Source: Thinopyrum elongatum (taxonomy: Eukaryota; Streptophyta; Magnoliopsida; Poales; Poaceae). From it: a stretch of DNA of 64,000 bases. Shown here piece by piece: positions 11,775-23,937 of the stretch. The translations under genes were made by a program, and so were the position numbers. The notes below the pieces were generated by a model. The model saw only the letters and a program-made list of their open reading frames with translations, was not told the DNA's origin and did no database searches. The stretch is from positions 543,816,331 through 543,880,330 of the forward strand of contig CM022303.1 in the NCBI GenBank assembly GCA_011799875.1, in the 5' to 3' direction. How positions within the stretch are numbered: position 1 is the stretch's first letter; every line of letters starts with the position of its first letter.

Positions 11775-12908
11775 TCTATACCTACTAATAAAGCAAGGTG
11801 CATTTCGCCAATTTTTTCATCCGTTAACCGTCGAAAATATATTTTTTCTACCCGAGGTGGTACTAAATTCTTATGCGTTTGTCTGCTAAAAAAAGAATTT
11901 TCGTACGTGGGCCGCACGCTGTGGTCCAGCGAAGCCAGCCCACTTATTTTTTGCCCACGCAGCTGAGAAAATTCTATTTTCCGCACAGGGGACAAATAGT
12001 CGGAGTTTCGCACAGGACAACCTATAATGGGGCTGGGCCGTTTTTCTTTTTTTTGTGTTTTACCTCTATTTTTATTCTACTTTCCCTATCTCTTTTTTTC
12101 CTTCTAAGTTTATTTTTCATTTAGAATTTATTTTGTAAATTCAAAATTCTCAAAAAATGTTCAATATTAAAAAAACAAATTTGGAAAATATTCAGAATTC
12201 CAAAATTGTGTTGCTATTTAAAAAAAAGGAACTTACAAAAAGTTGCCCATATTTTTTAAAAAATTATTGTTTTTCAAATTTGTTCGGGATTTATAAAAAT
12301 AAAAAGGCATTTCAAAAAATGCTCCAAATTTGAAAAACTATTTATTTTTTAGTGAAATTTTCAAAATTAAAAATAATGTTCGTGTATAAAAGATATACAT
12401 TTTCTAAAAAAATTATAAATTTTCAACACATGTTCTCATTTAAAAAAAATGTTCACAAATTTAAATAATGTTCAGGTTTTTATAAAAAAGTTTGTGTTTT
12501 CAAATAATGTTTGTGAATTTTAAAAGATGTTCCCTTTCATATTTTGTTCGCGTTCTTTCGAAAGTGTACATAATTTTCAAAAAATTGTTCAGCATTTAAA
12601 AAATTGTTCATTTTTCCTAGAATACCCAGAAACTTCATACCTTAAAATCTCCTCGATTGAAAGGATTGAAAAGAAATGTAGATTGAATAACTCATGGGCC
12701 TTCCCTGGCGTACGATGACGTAACAAAACTCGTAAATGCCCTCGATCAATGAATGGAAAAATATGATTCCTTCACACGCGGCGAAACCGAGAACCTAAAT
12801 GTTCATTATTCGTGTTCACACAAGATTTTTACTTGCACATATAATTTTCACTAACTTTAAATGCATAATATTTTATCTCCCGTTGCAACGCACGGGCATA
12901 TGTGCTAG
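11775..12908 (+). mobile_element. Non-autonomous Helitron, 1.13 kb
   Basis: The 5' end is TCTATACCTACTAATAAAG and the 3' end is CTAG. Host A precedes and host T follows, the expected Helitron insertion site. A hairpin (CCCGT at 12879-12883 pairing with ACGGG at 12892-12896) lies eight bases before CTAG. There are no terminal inverted repeats and no target duplication. The interior is AT-rich with many runs of A and T, and encodes no Rep/helicase. Mobilisation would need the RepHel protein of an autonomous relative. Confidence 0.9.
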
Positions 12909-14745
12909 TATTGATAAACTATATAACATTACACGTGTTCCCAAATTCAAATGAATATGCATGTTTGATAGACTAATTTTTGTTATGATATTATTGATGT
13001 CGTGATTTCTAGTTTAAATATTTGAATCCCCTTTAATCCAGATATTCGTCTCATATAGCTATCACTTATGCTTGTATATCTCTCTAGACCTATACGCCTT
13101 CATCGTCTCTCGGGCATCTCTCGTGCTACTTGTATGTCGACAATGACCTTTTATCTTCGTAAGACACTGACAGTACTCTCTCCCTCGACCTTCACTCTAT
13201 CTCCCTCTAAGTATATCTCGCTCCCTGCTATGTGTCTCTAACTATGATTCTCCCTGTGAAATATCTTTCTCCCACACAAATACAAACTTCGTCTCCCGGG
13301 GTCTCATTTCATTCTACTATTCCCCTGTGTGCCACTCGCACCCCCCCTCTCACACAGAGATGTCTTGCGCTCCTTAGGTATGAGAAGCTACGACTCTGTC
13401 TCCCAAGGTCTCATATCTCTCCACCATTCCCTTGTATGTCGCTCACACACACACTCTCTCTCCCTAGAGATATCTCGCGTTCCTTGATATGTCTCTCAAG
13501 CTATCACTCTCCTTGTGAAATATCTTTCTCTCTCGCAAACACAAAACTCCGTCTCTCGGGATCTCATTTCTCTCTGATATTTATTTGTATGTGACTCACA
13601 TGCACCCTCTCTCTATCTCTCTCACACCCACACACATAACTTAGCCTTCTGATCCACTCGACTCTTATCTCTAACACACACACTAGCTAGCCGATCGCCC
13701 ACTAGCTAGCATCTTTATCTTTCTATTTATCTGTTTCTCCATCAACCTTCTTTCTTGCCCTCACTCTTGCGTCCTATCACGCACACTATATATGTTTCTC
13801 TCTACATGCAGTCATGCACCCTCTTTTTATCTTTCTCTCACAAACACATAACTTCACCCCTCTAAACCACTCCGCGGTCATCTCTAACACACAAACTAGC
13901 CGATGTCCCTCTAGCTAGCATCTCTATCTCTTTATCTATCTGCAGTTTCTCCGTCAACCTTTCTTTCTCGCACGCACTCTTGCTTCCTATCACGCACACT
14001 ATATCTGTCTCTCTATACATGCATCTATAGGTTGATCTTTTTTGCACAATCGTTCTGTTTCGCTCTCCCTGCTCGCCATAGATGCATGCTCCAGCCCACG
14101 CCACTATCTCTTAAAGACAAAACACATGCTCAATTATCGGGCTTTCTTCCCTCCACTCTCACATGCATGCATATTGTCATACCGATCCGTCTCTCCTATG
14201 ACGTTGATCTTATGACTTATGTCTTCTTTCTTTTATCTCGATCATGCGCGCGCGCGCACACACACACATCCCACGTATACATGTATACCTCTCTCACATG
14301 CACGTTCAAGGTCTCCTATGTCTCCATACGTAGTTAATTACCCTCAGCCCTAACCTCACATCGAATCGTTCTCTTCTTGTGTGCACATGACTTCCGCCTG
14401 GATGGGTCTCTTCTCTAAAACACACACTCACACTTAACAATCTCCTTCTAGCTACCCCCCTCTCTCACTCTTCCCCTATATCCCCGGAACCAATAAGACC
14501 ATCCCTTCGTTTAATTCCTGCCTACATGCATCATCGATACATAGTAGTCTTCCTCGGTGTCTCTCGAACAAACACGTTATCTCGATGTCGACACCTCTCA
14601 CGCGCACACGCCTTCTCTTCCCTCTTTACGGGCCTCTTCTCTCTCGCACCCCCCTCGTTGGTGGCCTCTGCCATACACATCACCTCTCTACGATGAAGCC
14701 AGACACACTTAAATTACTTTCGCCACCGAAGACTCCACTTCACAA

Positions 14746-14781
<36 letters not shown>

Positions 14782-15170
14782 ACACACACACAACCACACA
14801 CACACACACACCCCACCACTAAGACTCCATCTCACACACACATGCTCTAGGTGGATCATTTGTTCCTACCACCCTTCGTCCAACCTTACCCGTATGATAA
14901 ACAGTCACCTTAATTTACTTATATAACATGGACAAATTCCACTTTATTTTAGTAGTTAGCAAAGTTCTCATAATTATATAGCGCAAATCACGAGCAGGAA
15001 GTGACATTTTTTTTACACAACCACGTTAACATGGTTACGTAAATCACAAGCTAAAGTGTAATACCATTATACTTATATCCCGATGCAAAAGGTGGAGTAC
15101 ATGTCCGAAGAGTAGAGTCGCACACACGCACTCTGTCTCTCAGAATCTCACACACATACCAGTTACGTGA
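12909..15170. repeat. Pyrimidine-rich tract with degenerate tandem repeats
   Basis: From about 13080 to 14920 the plus strand is dominated by C and T (TCTCTC, CTCGCACACAC, TATCTCT). Degenerate duplications are visible: 13230-13330 resembles 13495-13590 (CCTTGTGAAATATCTTTCTC), and about 13621-13812 resembles 13840-14030 (CTAGCTAGCAT, TCACGCACACTATAT). No coding family is visible on either strand. A strand composition this skewed over 1.8 kb is unusual outside satellite-like DNA. Confidence 0.75.
14747..14812. repeat. (CA)n microsatellite
   Basis: A nearly pure CA run broken by a few C insertions, within the pyrimidine-rich tract. Confidence 0.95.
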
Positions 15171-15321
15171 CGCCCCCTAAGTAGACCCGTATGTTACAAT
15201 TTGTGTACCCGCGGGTACACGTGATGGTGCGCATTTATTTAAGCCAGACGGTGAACCCAAACAGTAACTGCATTCATTCCCCTCCTGCCGCCTCTTCTCT
15301 GGTCGCCGTCGCTCGATAGCC

Positions 15322-15587
15322 ATGGCCCGGCCGAAGGTAACGACATACGCCATGCTCCCGCCGGAGCGACGCTTTGATCTGGAGGCGGCGCGAAGCCTGG
15401 ATCGCAGCCGCCCTGCCTCCGGAGTCCGGACTAGCCGGAGCCGGACGAGGAGGCGTTGGAGGCGGAGCAGCACGCGGAGCCGGAGGAGGAAAACGACGAC
15501 GCGGAGCCGGAACAGGAGGACGACGACGCGGGCGAAGAGAAGCCGGAGGAGGACAATGATTTCTATTATACTCAAACTTAAAGGGCT
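15322..15587 (+). pseudogene. Frame-broken coding remnant with acidic C-terminus
   Basis: An ATG at 15322 gives a short protein (MLPPERRFDLEAARSL), which then turns implausibly arginine-rich. A shift of frame restores a credible acidic tail (EPDEEALEAEQ, EEKPEEDND) ending in a stop at about 15587. The pattern suggests an acidic plant protein fragment with at least one frameshift. I do not recognise the family, and GC-rich composition alone could produce part of it. Confidence 0.3.
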
Positions 15588-15599
15588 TTGAGTTTCATC

Positions 15600-16154
15600 C
15601 CACATTTATTTCATAGAGATAAAGAAAGGAAATTTTAGTGGTCATGCATGCATCTTTTTGTGCTAACACTCCTATATAAGGGTTGACCGGTCGCTTCCCG
15701 CGGACGTGCGCGGGCGGTGGAAGAGGAAGGAGAAGGGAAGCGGGCTGTGGAGTACGCCAGTTGCAGCACGAGCTCCAAGGAACGTTCGTGCCAAACAATG
15801 CATAGTAGTACAGTATAGTCCAGCGGAGTATGAATTGGCCTTTAGGTTGCGTGTGGATGACATGGCTGCAACATGAAGGCTGCAGTTTGACAGCCTACCG
15901 CTCCGCTTCGCACGGTTTGGTCACGCAAGATTTGCATGCACGCATGTCACGCACATACTTGTCGAAGGCGTGCTTGAAAAAGGGCGACCAGGTCCGCTAG
16001 TCCGCGTTGGTCCATGCGCCCGGAAAACAACTAATCCCAGTCGCTGTAAATGTCGTGCGTGCTTTAATTCCGGGCTAGTGGATGGACGCGAACGGGCCGT
16101 ACAACGAACCGCCCGCCAGCTCCCTAATCTCTGTCTCTACTCTTATAATAATAA
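15600..16154. other. Intergenic, no feature recognised
   Basis: Mixed-composition DNA with no coding family, repeats or element termini that I can support. Confidence 0.5.
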
Positions 16155-16181
16155 CTAGTAGTGTGACCCGCGCATTTGCGC
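16155..16181 (-). mobile_element. Possible Helitron 3' terminus on the minus strand
   Basis: Read on the minus strand, the segment has a GCGC-AAAT-GCGC palindrome (16170-16181), eleven bases, then CTAG at 16155-16158 followed by T. This matches the Helitron 3' end layout. The body would extend to the right, but I could not find a convincing 5' TC terminus, so only the end is called. Confidence 0.4.
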
Positions 16182-17518
16182 TGCTAGATTTGATGTATTG
16201 TGTTCCGTGTTTTTTTTCATATTACTATGTTCACATTTACATGTTGGTTTACTATTATATAGACATTTAAAATTGCATATGATGGAATATCACAAATACA
16301 TCATGATGAACTTATTTGATATTTTTTGTGACTTTTTCTTGGTATTGACTTTCTTGCGTGACAATGAAAATCCAACGTATGTAGCCTGCCATGCAAAATG
16401 ATTGTATTTCTTGATTTTATGGCATGGTCATTCTCACCGACTTGTAACTTTTTGGTAAACTTATTGTTTTGTATGTTTTGGTAATATTACGTGTTTTGTT
16501 ACCCTTTTTCCTCCGTATAATATGCTCACTTGAGCATTGGCCATGCCTTGTTATTATTATCTATGTGATGCATGTCTTCTATGGTATTTTCATGCATGCA
16601 CATACATTTGATTCTTGCCAGTTTAACAATTCTCATTCGGTACCAGCTAACATGTACTCCAAGAATGACTTTAACTGTGCATGCCCACGCTTATCTCTAT
16701 TCTAATTCACCATCCACTTTTCGTAGTACTGAGTGCATGCATGTTTGTACTTCTAAGTAACCTATTTTCTTTGAATTGTTGGTACATCTGACCCCTAGGA
16801 ATGCTACATTAACACTTGTTCTTCTTTAGTGCATATTAGTGCTACCAAATAGAAATCAAATTGGATAGTCCTTCTAATTTTGAATTCCACATGTCCTCAT
16901 ATCCAAGTTAAAAAGCATTATCTTGCATGTATTATTTTTGGCTTGACTTCCATGTACGTGGATAACAACTTCATATTTGGCTCATGTTGTTATACCAATT
17001 ATTTTAAATTTTGAGATGGTCTCTGGTATATTTCTGAAATCATATGCTACTTGCCCGATCCAAATATTTATTGTACATTTAAAGGAAAATTTAGAACACA
17101 TTGATCACATATTACAATTTTTATATGATATTATTTCTTGATGTCTCAGGGTTCACATATAATTAGATTTTATGAAACAAAATATAGCAAATAAGTGTCT
17201 TGTCCAAACATGATTTTGGTAGTTTTGCTCATTAGGTGTGTTACATTGTTGGGAAACATTATTGTATTTGGTAACCGAAGAGAAAAGATCTAGCGGTCTG
17301 TTGCTCGCAATTTAAAACCATAATCTTCATCTCCTCGTTTGTCAATGTCAGTTATCCTCCCATCTACAATATTTTTGTAGTATTCCTGGAGATGTATTTA
17401 ATCTAAACATAGCTCAAAAATAAATCTTGTGTTCTCTTCGACCACTTGCTTCTCTGCCGGCCATACTGTAGTGTAATGTTATTAAAAATTATCTCATAGA
17501 TATCTTTTGTTCAAAGTA

Positions 17519-17595
17519 CTCCCTTTGTAACCAAATATAAGACGTTTTTGTAGCTCAAAGGGTGCTAAACACGTCTTATATTTACTTACAGAGAG
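17519..17595. mobile_element. Short Stowaway-like MITE in unit A
   Basis: Termini CTCCCTTTGTAACCAAATATA and a near complement, flanked by TA at 17517-17518 and 17596-17597. At 77 bases it is a short member or an internal-deletion derivative. Confidence 0.8.
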
Positions 17596-18857
17596 TACTT
17601 TCAAAGAATGCACACTTATTACCTTATTATTACATGTTCAGAATCAATTTGTCCATTTACACTTCAGATTAATCAACATAATGAGAGTACAACTTGGCCT
17701 CAAATAGCTGCAATTAGCTGTAGTTATTTTTATACATAATCCATGTTGCTTTGAGAAGTAATTGTATGCGTATAATTCATTTCGTGAGAAGCATGCATGT
17801 TACTTAAAAACATTATATACTTATACTAAAAATTCATTAATGTTTACCCCGTAATAATGCACCCTAGTTGGTTTAGTGTTTTATTGCTTAGCCTAGACAT
17901 CCATGCTTCCACCTATCAATCAGTCTACTAACTAATGCATGTATAGTCATCTAAGATAAATAAAATGATTATTAGAGTAGTATATATATTATTAAAACCT
18001 ACCTTAGACTCAGGGTCCCTGTGTCGAGGCGTTTCGACACTATCAATCCTTGCTAGATCGATGTCGCCGTACCAACTTGTCATAGACCTTGCCACCGACT
18101 TGCTAGATGGATGATGGCCATGCGTACTTGTCGTGAACCTTGCCACAAACTCGTGGTGCCTATATGTATTCATCGGCTTTGTCGGCGCGGTCGCAACAGA
18201 GCTTATTTGTGATTTATGCTGGGCTATTGTAGACGTTGTTCGTATATCCAGATCCTTCAAGGGCATTGTACATGCATGGCTGTTTGATGCTATATGCCCT
18301 TCCATCAGTGCTTATGCGGTTGTTGGGAATCCACACCAATATACCAACCATCCATATGATCTACAACTCTTTCGTCATACATAACCTGCGGACATGATGG
18401 CCGGGATTGCTGCTCGCCATGGTTGACCTGTGAATAGAACCACAACATATCTGGGACAAAGGGATGGAGTTTTTTCTTGAGCTGAAGTCGCATTCTTTAT
18501 AATTATGATTTTGATACGCTAGCATCCAGGCACGTATGCTTCCCTCGTTAGTACGCTCGTCCTTCTGCAAATGTGCTTATCTCATATTTGCATGTGTACG
18601 CAGTCTAGTAAAAAAAAATTCTGGTCGGAGTATGCAAAGGTATGGTTTACGGTTTCCTTCCACCATGTAGCTGGGCACTTGATTGATTTTGCTACGTTGT
18701 ATGATGAGTATTGTGATTTTTTTAGGAAATCGTGACTGCTTCTGCCTTTTTTTTCCTGGCTTGTTATTGCGTGTACGTGATGGACTTGACCTCTGCGACA
18801 CATATATGCCTATACATAAAGCACGACTGCTTCTTCCTTTTTTTTCCTGGCTTGTTA

Positions 18858-20655
18858 TTTTTTTTCGAAACGGAGGCAAAGATTGCCTCATCTATTAATT
18901 AAGCAGAAGAGAATTGCCCAGTTAATTACGGAAAACCGGGTAAAAATCGAAACAACAAGGGCCAAGCCCACTACCATAGACTGAAACACACAGGGCAAAG
19001 CCCACCCTCATCGACGACAAGTCGACCTGCGGCCAGACAACGCAGCTCCGACTCTGACGGAGAACTCAGAAGAACAAAATCAGGCACGGCTGACGCCACG
19101 GAAGATCACCGAACGGGCCACCTACAGCCTGTCATCGTACACCACAGGGCCCCGCCGCCGCAGCTTCGACTCCACAGCAACAAGCAAACCGAGGCAAAAC
19201 TGTGGACATGCCGGAGAAAAGCCGACTACCGTAACCATTGCCGCGTCGCCAACCTCGCTCCCACCATCATCGTTGCCACAGAAGTCTGGTTGCCACAGAG
19301 ATTCTCTCGAGGCCGGCGCCCCGACATCCACCGCTCCGTCGCGCTCAGCGCAATCAACCAGCACCGCCTTCCGGGGCCGCCGCCCCGACATACCACCGCT
19401 CCCCTCGAGCAGCAACGCCGCACAACCCAGCTGCCCGCAGCCCATGCTGCTCAGGGCAACCGCTCGCAGACCACGAATGTCGCACCACATTCGGGGCCGC
19501 CGCCCCGATGTAAAGTCAGACCGCCCCCTCTGGGGAGCATCGACTGAGCCGACACCCCTACCGCCCAAGCGGGACAAGGATGCCACCCAAGCAATGTCGA
19601 GATAGTGCCCCGCCTCATAGAGCTGGCACTCGCATTGTTCCCGAGATCGCCATCTCGACGCACAATCAGAAACCACCCGGAGCCGCCGCCCCGACGTCCA
19701 CTGTCCCCGTCGATGAAGAAATCCATGCAAACTGCAACATGCTGACTCTCCAAGGCGATGCCTCAAAGAAGGAAACGACGTAGCCGCCGTCATCGCCCGC
19801 TTCGACCAACCAAAGCTAGGGATTTCTCCCGGAGAGTCGTGTAATGGATCTCCACGGCAACACCTTCAAGAAGGGAAATGACACCATGGCCATGGCGCCG
19901 CTGTTGCCAGCACCGACCCAAGGTCAGTGCTGGGCTTTTGCCCGGAGCTCCTCCACACCTCTGAATCCGAGCATATCCGAAATACCGCGCAGCACACAAG
20001 CCCAAGCCGCAGAGCCTCCCCACGCCGTGAAGCGACCCAAACGCAGTAGATCCGCGCCGGCTGGGCCACCCCGCGCCGCCGCCGTGCCTCTGCACAGCCT
20101 CCTTGCGCCGTCACCATCCTGGACCGCAGATCCATCCCGCATCGCGAAGCACCCCAAGCGCGTCAGATCCACTCCAGGCCGAGCACCCGCGCGCCCGCGG
20201 CGCACCTCCAAGAGCCGCCCCTTGCTGACTCGCTGTGCGACACGCACCAGCGGAGCCCATAGCCGCCACTGGAGCCCCCAGATCCGATGCGCGGGCCTCG
20301 CCATGGACCTCCACTTGCAGGCGCCGCGCACCCACACCTCTGCGCTGCCCAGGCCACCGAGACCCTCTGCTCACGTGCCGCACCGGCCGGCGCTGCCTCG
20401 CCGCCACGCCTCGGGTCCGAGCACCCTCGCCAGCGCAAGAACTCCTGCCGAATCGGGCGGCCCGCGCCACCCAAACCCGAGCGAGAGGAGGGAAGGGCCC
20501 CGCCGCCGCCGCCGCCGTCCGGGCTTTGCCCGGCAACGCCCTCCAGCGGCGGCGAGGGGAGGAGGGACGGGGGATGTGGCGCTGGCTGCGGCGGCTGGGT
20601 TCGCTCCCAGGCCGCCCGCGGGAGCGACCAAAGGAGCGTCCCTGATGGACCCTGT
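18858..20655 (-). mobile_element. Insertion with LINE-like 3' end, GC-rich body
   Basis: Absent from unit B, so it inserted in one unit or was lost from the other. Read on the minus strand it ends with GATGAGGCAATCTTTGCC, then CCGTTTCG and a poly(A) run (poly-T at 18855-18865 on plus). That is how I remember 3' ends of grass LINEs. The remaining 1.5 kb is very GC-rich and contains four copies of a GGCCGCCGCCCCGAC-type motif (about 19311, 19373, 19493, 19679). No reverse transcriptase motif is visible. It may be a 5'-truncated LINE, a chimaera, or another element sharing that tail. No clean target duplication; only GGCTTG is shared at the edges. Confidence 0.5.
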
Positions 20656-20817
20656 GGCTTGCGTGTACGTGACTGGACTCGGCCTGTGCAACACAATATA
20701 TGCCTATACATAATATTTGTATGTAACGCTATATCTTTAAATCTCAGCCGTTTAAATAAAAGAGTTGATGGTTGAGATAATTTAATCTGTGTGGATGAAC
20801 GTAATGGCTTATTTGCC

Positions 20818-23071
20818 TTGTTGGTACATCTGACCCCTAGGAATGCTACATTAACACTGGTTCTTCTTTAGTGCATATTAGTGCTACCAAATAGAAATCA
20901 AATTGGATAGTCCTTCTAAGTTTTAATTCCACATGTCCTCATATCCAATTTAAAAAGCATTATCTTGCATGTTTTTTTTTTTGGCTTGACTTACATGTAC
21001 ATGGATAACAACTTCATATTTGGCTCATGTTGTTATACCAATTATTTTAAATTTTGAGATGGTCTCTGGTATATTTCTGAAATCATATGCTACTTGCCCG
21101 ATCCAAATATTTATTGTACATTTAAAGGAAAATTTAGAACACATTGATCACATATTACAATTTTTATATGATATTATTTCCTGATGTCTCAGGGTTCACA
21201 TATAATTAGATTTTATGAAACAAAATATAGCAAATAAGTGTTTTGACCAAACATGATTTTGGTAGTTTTGCTCATTAGGTGTATTACATTGTTGGGAAAC
21301 ATTATGGTATTTGGTAATTGAAGAAAAAAGATCTAGCGGTCTGTTGCTCGCAATTTAAAACCATAATCTTCATCTCCTCGTTTGTCGATGTCAGTTATCC
21401 TCCCATCTACAATATTTTTGTAGTAGTTCTGGAGATGTATTTAATCTAAACATAGATCAAAAATAAATCTTGTGTTCTCTTCGACCACTTGCTTCTCCGC
21501 CGGCCATACTGTAGTGTAATGTTATCAAAAATTATCTCATAGATATCTTTTGTTCAAAGTACTCCCTTTGTAACCAAATATAAGACGTTTTTGTAGCTTA
21601 AAGGGTGCTAAACACGTCTCATATTTAGTTACAGAGAGTACTTTCAAAGAATTCACACTTATTACTTTATTCTTACATGTTCAGAATCAATTTGTCCATT
21701 TACACTTCAGATTAATCAACATAATGAGAGTACAACTTTGGCCTCAAATAGCCACAATTCGCTGTAGTTATTTTTATACATAATCCATGTTGCTTTGAGA
21801 AGTAATTGTATGCGTATAATTCATTTTGTGAGAAGCATGCATGTTACTTAAAAACATTATATACTTATACTAAAAATTCATTAATGTTTACCCCGTAATA
21901 ATGCACCCTAGTTGGTTTAGTGTTTTATTGCTTGGCCTAGACATCCATGCTTCCACCTATCAATCAGTCTACTAACTAATGCATGTATAGTCATCTAAGA
22001 TAAATAAAATGATTATTAGAGTAGTATATATATTATTAAAACCTACCTTAGACTCAAGGTCCCTGTGTCGAGGCGTTTCGACACTATCAATCCTTGCTAG
22101 ATCGATGTCGCCGTACCAACTTGTCATAGACCTTGCCACCGACTTGCTAGATGGATGATGGCCATGCGTACTTGTCGTGAACCTTGCCACAAACTCGTGG
22201 TGCCTATATGTATTCATCGGCTTTGTCGGCGCGGTCGCAACAGAGCTTATTTGTGATTTATGCTGGGCTATTGTAGACGTTGTTCGTATATCCAGATCCT
22301 TCAAGGGCATTGTACATGCATGACTGTTTGATGCTATATGCCCTTCCATCAGTGCTTATGCGGTTGTTGGGAATCCACACCAATATACCAACCATCCATA
22401 TGATCTACAACTCTTTCGTCATGCATAACCTGCGGACATGATGGCCGGGATTGCTGCTCGCCATGGTTGACCTGTGAATAGAACCACAACATATCTGGGA
22501 CAAAGGGATGGAGTTTTTTCTTGAGCTGAAGTCGCATTCTTTATAATTATGATTTTGATACGCTAGCATCCAGGCACGTATGCTTCCCTCGTTAGTACGC
22601 TCGTCCTTCTGCAGATGTGCTTATCTCATATTTGCATGTGTACGCAGTCTAGTAAAAAAAAAAATCTGGTCGGAGTATGCAAAGGTATGGTTTACGGTTT
22701 CCTTCCACCATGTAGCTGGGCACTTGATTGATTTTGCTACGTTGTAGGATGAGTATTGTGATTTTTTTAGGAAATCGTGACCGCTTTGTGACTGCTTCTG
22801 CCTTTTTTTCCTGGCTTGTTATTGCGTGTACGTGATGGACTTGACCTCTGCAACACATATATGCCTATACATAAAGCACGACCGCTTCTTCCTTTTTTTT
22901 CCTGGCTTGTTATTCCGTGTACGTGACTGGACTCGGCCTGTGCAACACAATATATGCCTATACATAATATTTGTATGTAACGCTATATCTTTAAATCTCA
23001 ACCGTTTAAATAGAAGAGCTGATGGTTGAGATAATTTAATCTGTGTGGATGAACATAATGGCTTATTTGCC
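20818..23071. repeat. Tandem duplication, unit B (uninterrupted)
   Basis: A 2254-base unit that repeats 16776-20817 without the insertion. It starts TTGTTGGTACATCTG and ends CTTATTTGCC. The head-to-tail junction without spacer, and the absence of LTR-type ends or primer sites, argue for tandem duplication rather than an LTR pair. Confidence 0.9.
21562..21638. mobile_element. Short Stowaway-like MITE in unit B
   Basis: The duplicate of the MITE in unit A, flanked by TA at 21560-21561 and 21639-21640. Its presence at the same place in both units shows the MITE inserted before the duplication. Confidence 0.8.
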
Positions 23072-23096
23072 TCTTGTCTTAAGTACATAATAGATA

Positions 23097-23116
23097 ATCT
23101 ATCTATCTATCTATCT
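23097..23116. repeat. (TCTA)n microsatellite
   Basis: Five TCTA-type repeats directly before a Helitron-like 5' end. A similar TCTA run adjoins the related element at 35361-35368. Confidence 0.85.
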
Positions 23117-23352
23117 ACTCTTATAAAAAATAGAGTTGATGGTGATGGTGTGCCTGTCATCCTTCAATATAGGCCGTCCGATTTATATCTGACGGATAGG
23201 AAGGAAACTATGGCAATTGTGCAAAAAGATACCCACACCCCTCTCCATATTTACAAATAAAGCCTTCACTCGTTCATCATTTTCTCTCACAAGATAAACC
23301 ACTCATACAAATGCATCTTGATGTTACGTGCAACGCACGGGCATCTTGCAAG
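23114..23352 (+). mobile_element. Short Helitron-like element (239 bases)
   Basis: It begins TCTACTCTTATAAAAAAT and ends with GCAACGCACGGGCATCTTG then CAAG before T. It matches the reverse complement of the element at 35121-35360 along its length. The terminal tetranucleotide CAAG deviates from CTAG. Non-coding. Confidence 0.65.
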
Positions 23353-23370
23353 TAATAAATAATAAAAAAA

Positions 23371-23545
23371 TATAAAAAACTGAGTTGGTGATGATGGTGT
23401 GCCTGCCATCCTGTAATATAGACCGGCCGATCTATATCTGATGGATAGAAAGCAAACTATGGCAATTTTGTAAAAAGATACCCGCACCCCTCGCCACATT
23501 TACAGATAAGGCCTTCCCTCGTTCATCTTTGTCTCCCACATCTTA
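23371..23545 (+). repeat. Partial second copy of the short Helitron-like element
   Basis: The segment from GAGTTGGTGATGATGGTGTG through CCTTCCCTCGTTCATC repeats the central part of 23114-23352 with substitutions, in the same orientation. The 3' hairpin end is missing. Confidence 0.7.
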
Positions 23546-23937
23546 TTGCCATGTCATCTTATAACATTTCAGTACATGTCTCTTTGTACTCCAGGAGCAG
23601 GAGTAGTTCTTTCCTTCTTTTTTTTATTGATTGGGATAGTCATCTACGCAACTTTATAATGCCAGTTGTATAAACTATGAAGGATTTAACAATTTCAATT
23701 CCGTGTAGTACTAGCTAGGTAGCCATAATCCCATCAAACAAAATTACTCCTACTTTAATTAATGTACATGGCCCAGGTAACACTCTCAAATTGTTTGTCG
23801 TCGCCCGTGCCGCAACTGGTCTATACATTGCTTCCATTCCCCCTCATAGAAATAAGCAATATAAAGTATTTTCTTTTAATCTGTATCCCCTGCTTACGCC
23901 ACCTTATTATACTACATGGACCATAACCATGCACGTC

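Larger units (their letters stand above)
16776..20817. repeat. Tandem duplication, unit A (carries a 1.8-kb insertion)
   Basis: Unit A begins TTGTTGGTACATCTG and ends with CTTATTTGCC at 20817, directly abutting unit B. Apart from the insertion at about 18858-20655, it is collinear with unit B base by base, with scattered differences. It contains a 77-base Stowaway-like MITE and a short internal repeat (CCTGGCTTGTTATT followed by CGTGTACGTGA). Matching minus-strand frames of 125 and 62 residues occur in both units, but this follows from the duplication and is not evidence of function. Confidence 0.9.

Noticed and set aside
17928..18305. Minus-strand 125-residue frame, conserved at 21972-22349
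   Set aside because: The conservation is explained by the tandem duplication of the whole unit, and the sequence matches no family I know.
19122..20713. Long frames in the GC-rich insertion (up to 289 residues)
   Set aside because: Open on several frames at once with repeated SGRRPR-type peptides from a repeated DNA motif; no conserved domain.
16776..23071. LTR pair of a retrotransposon
   Set aside because: The units abut without an internal region, and TG...CA ends, primer site and polypurine tract are missing.
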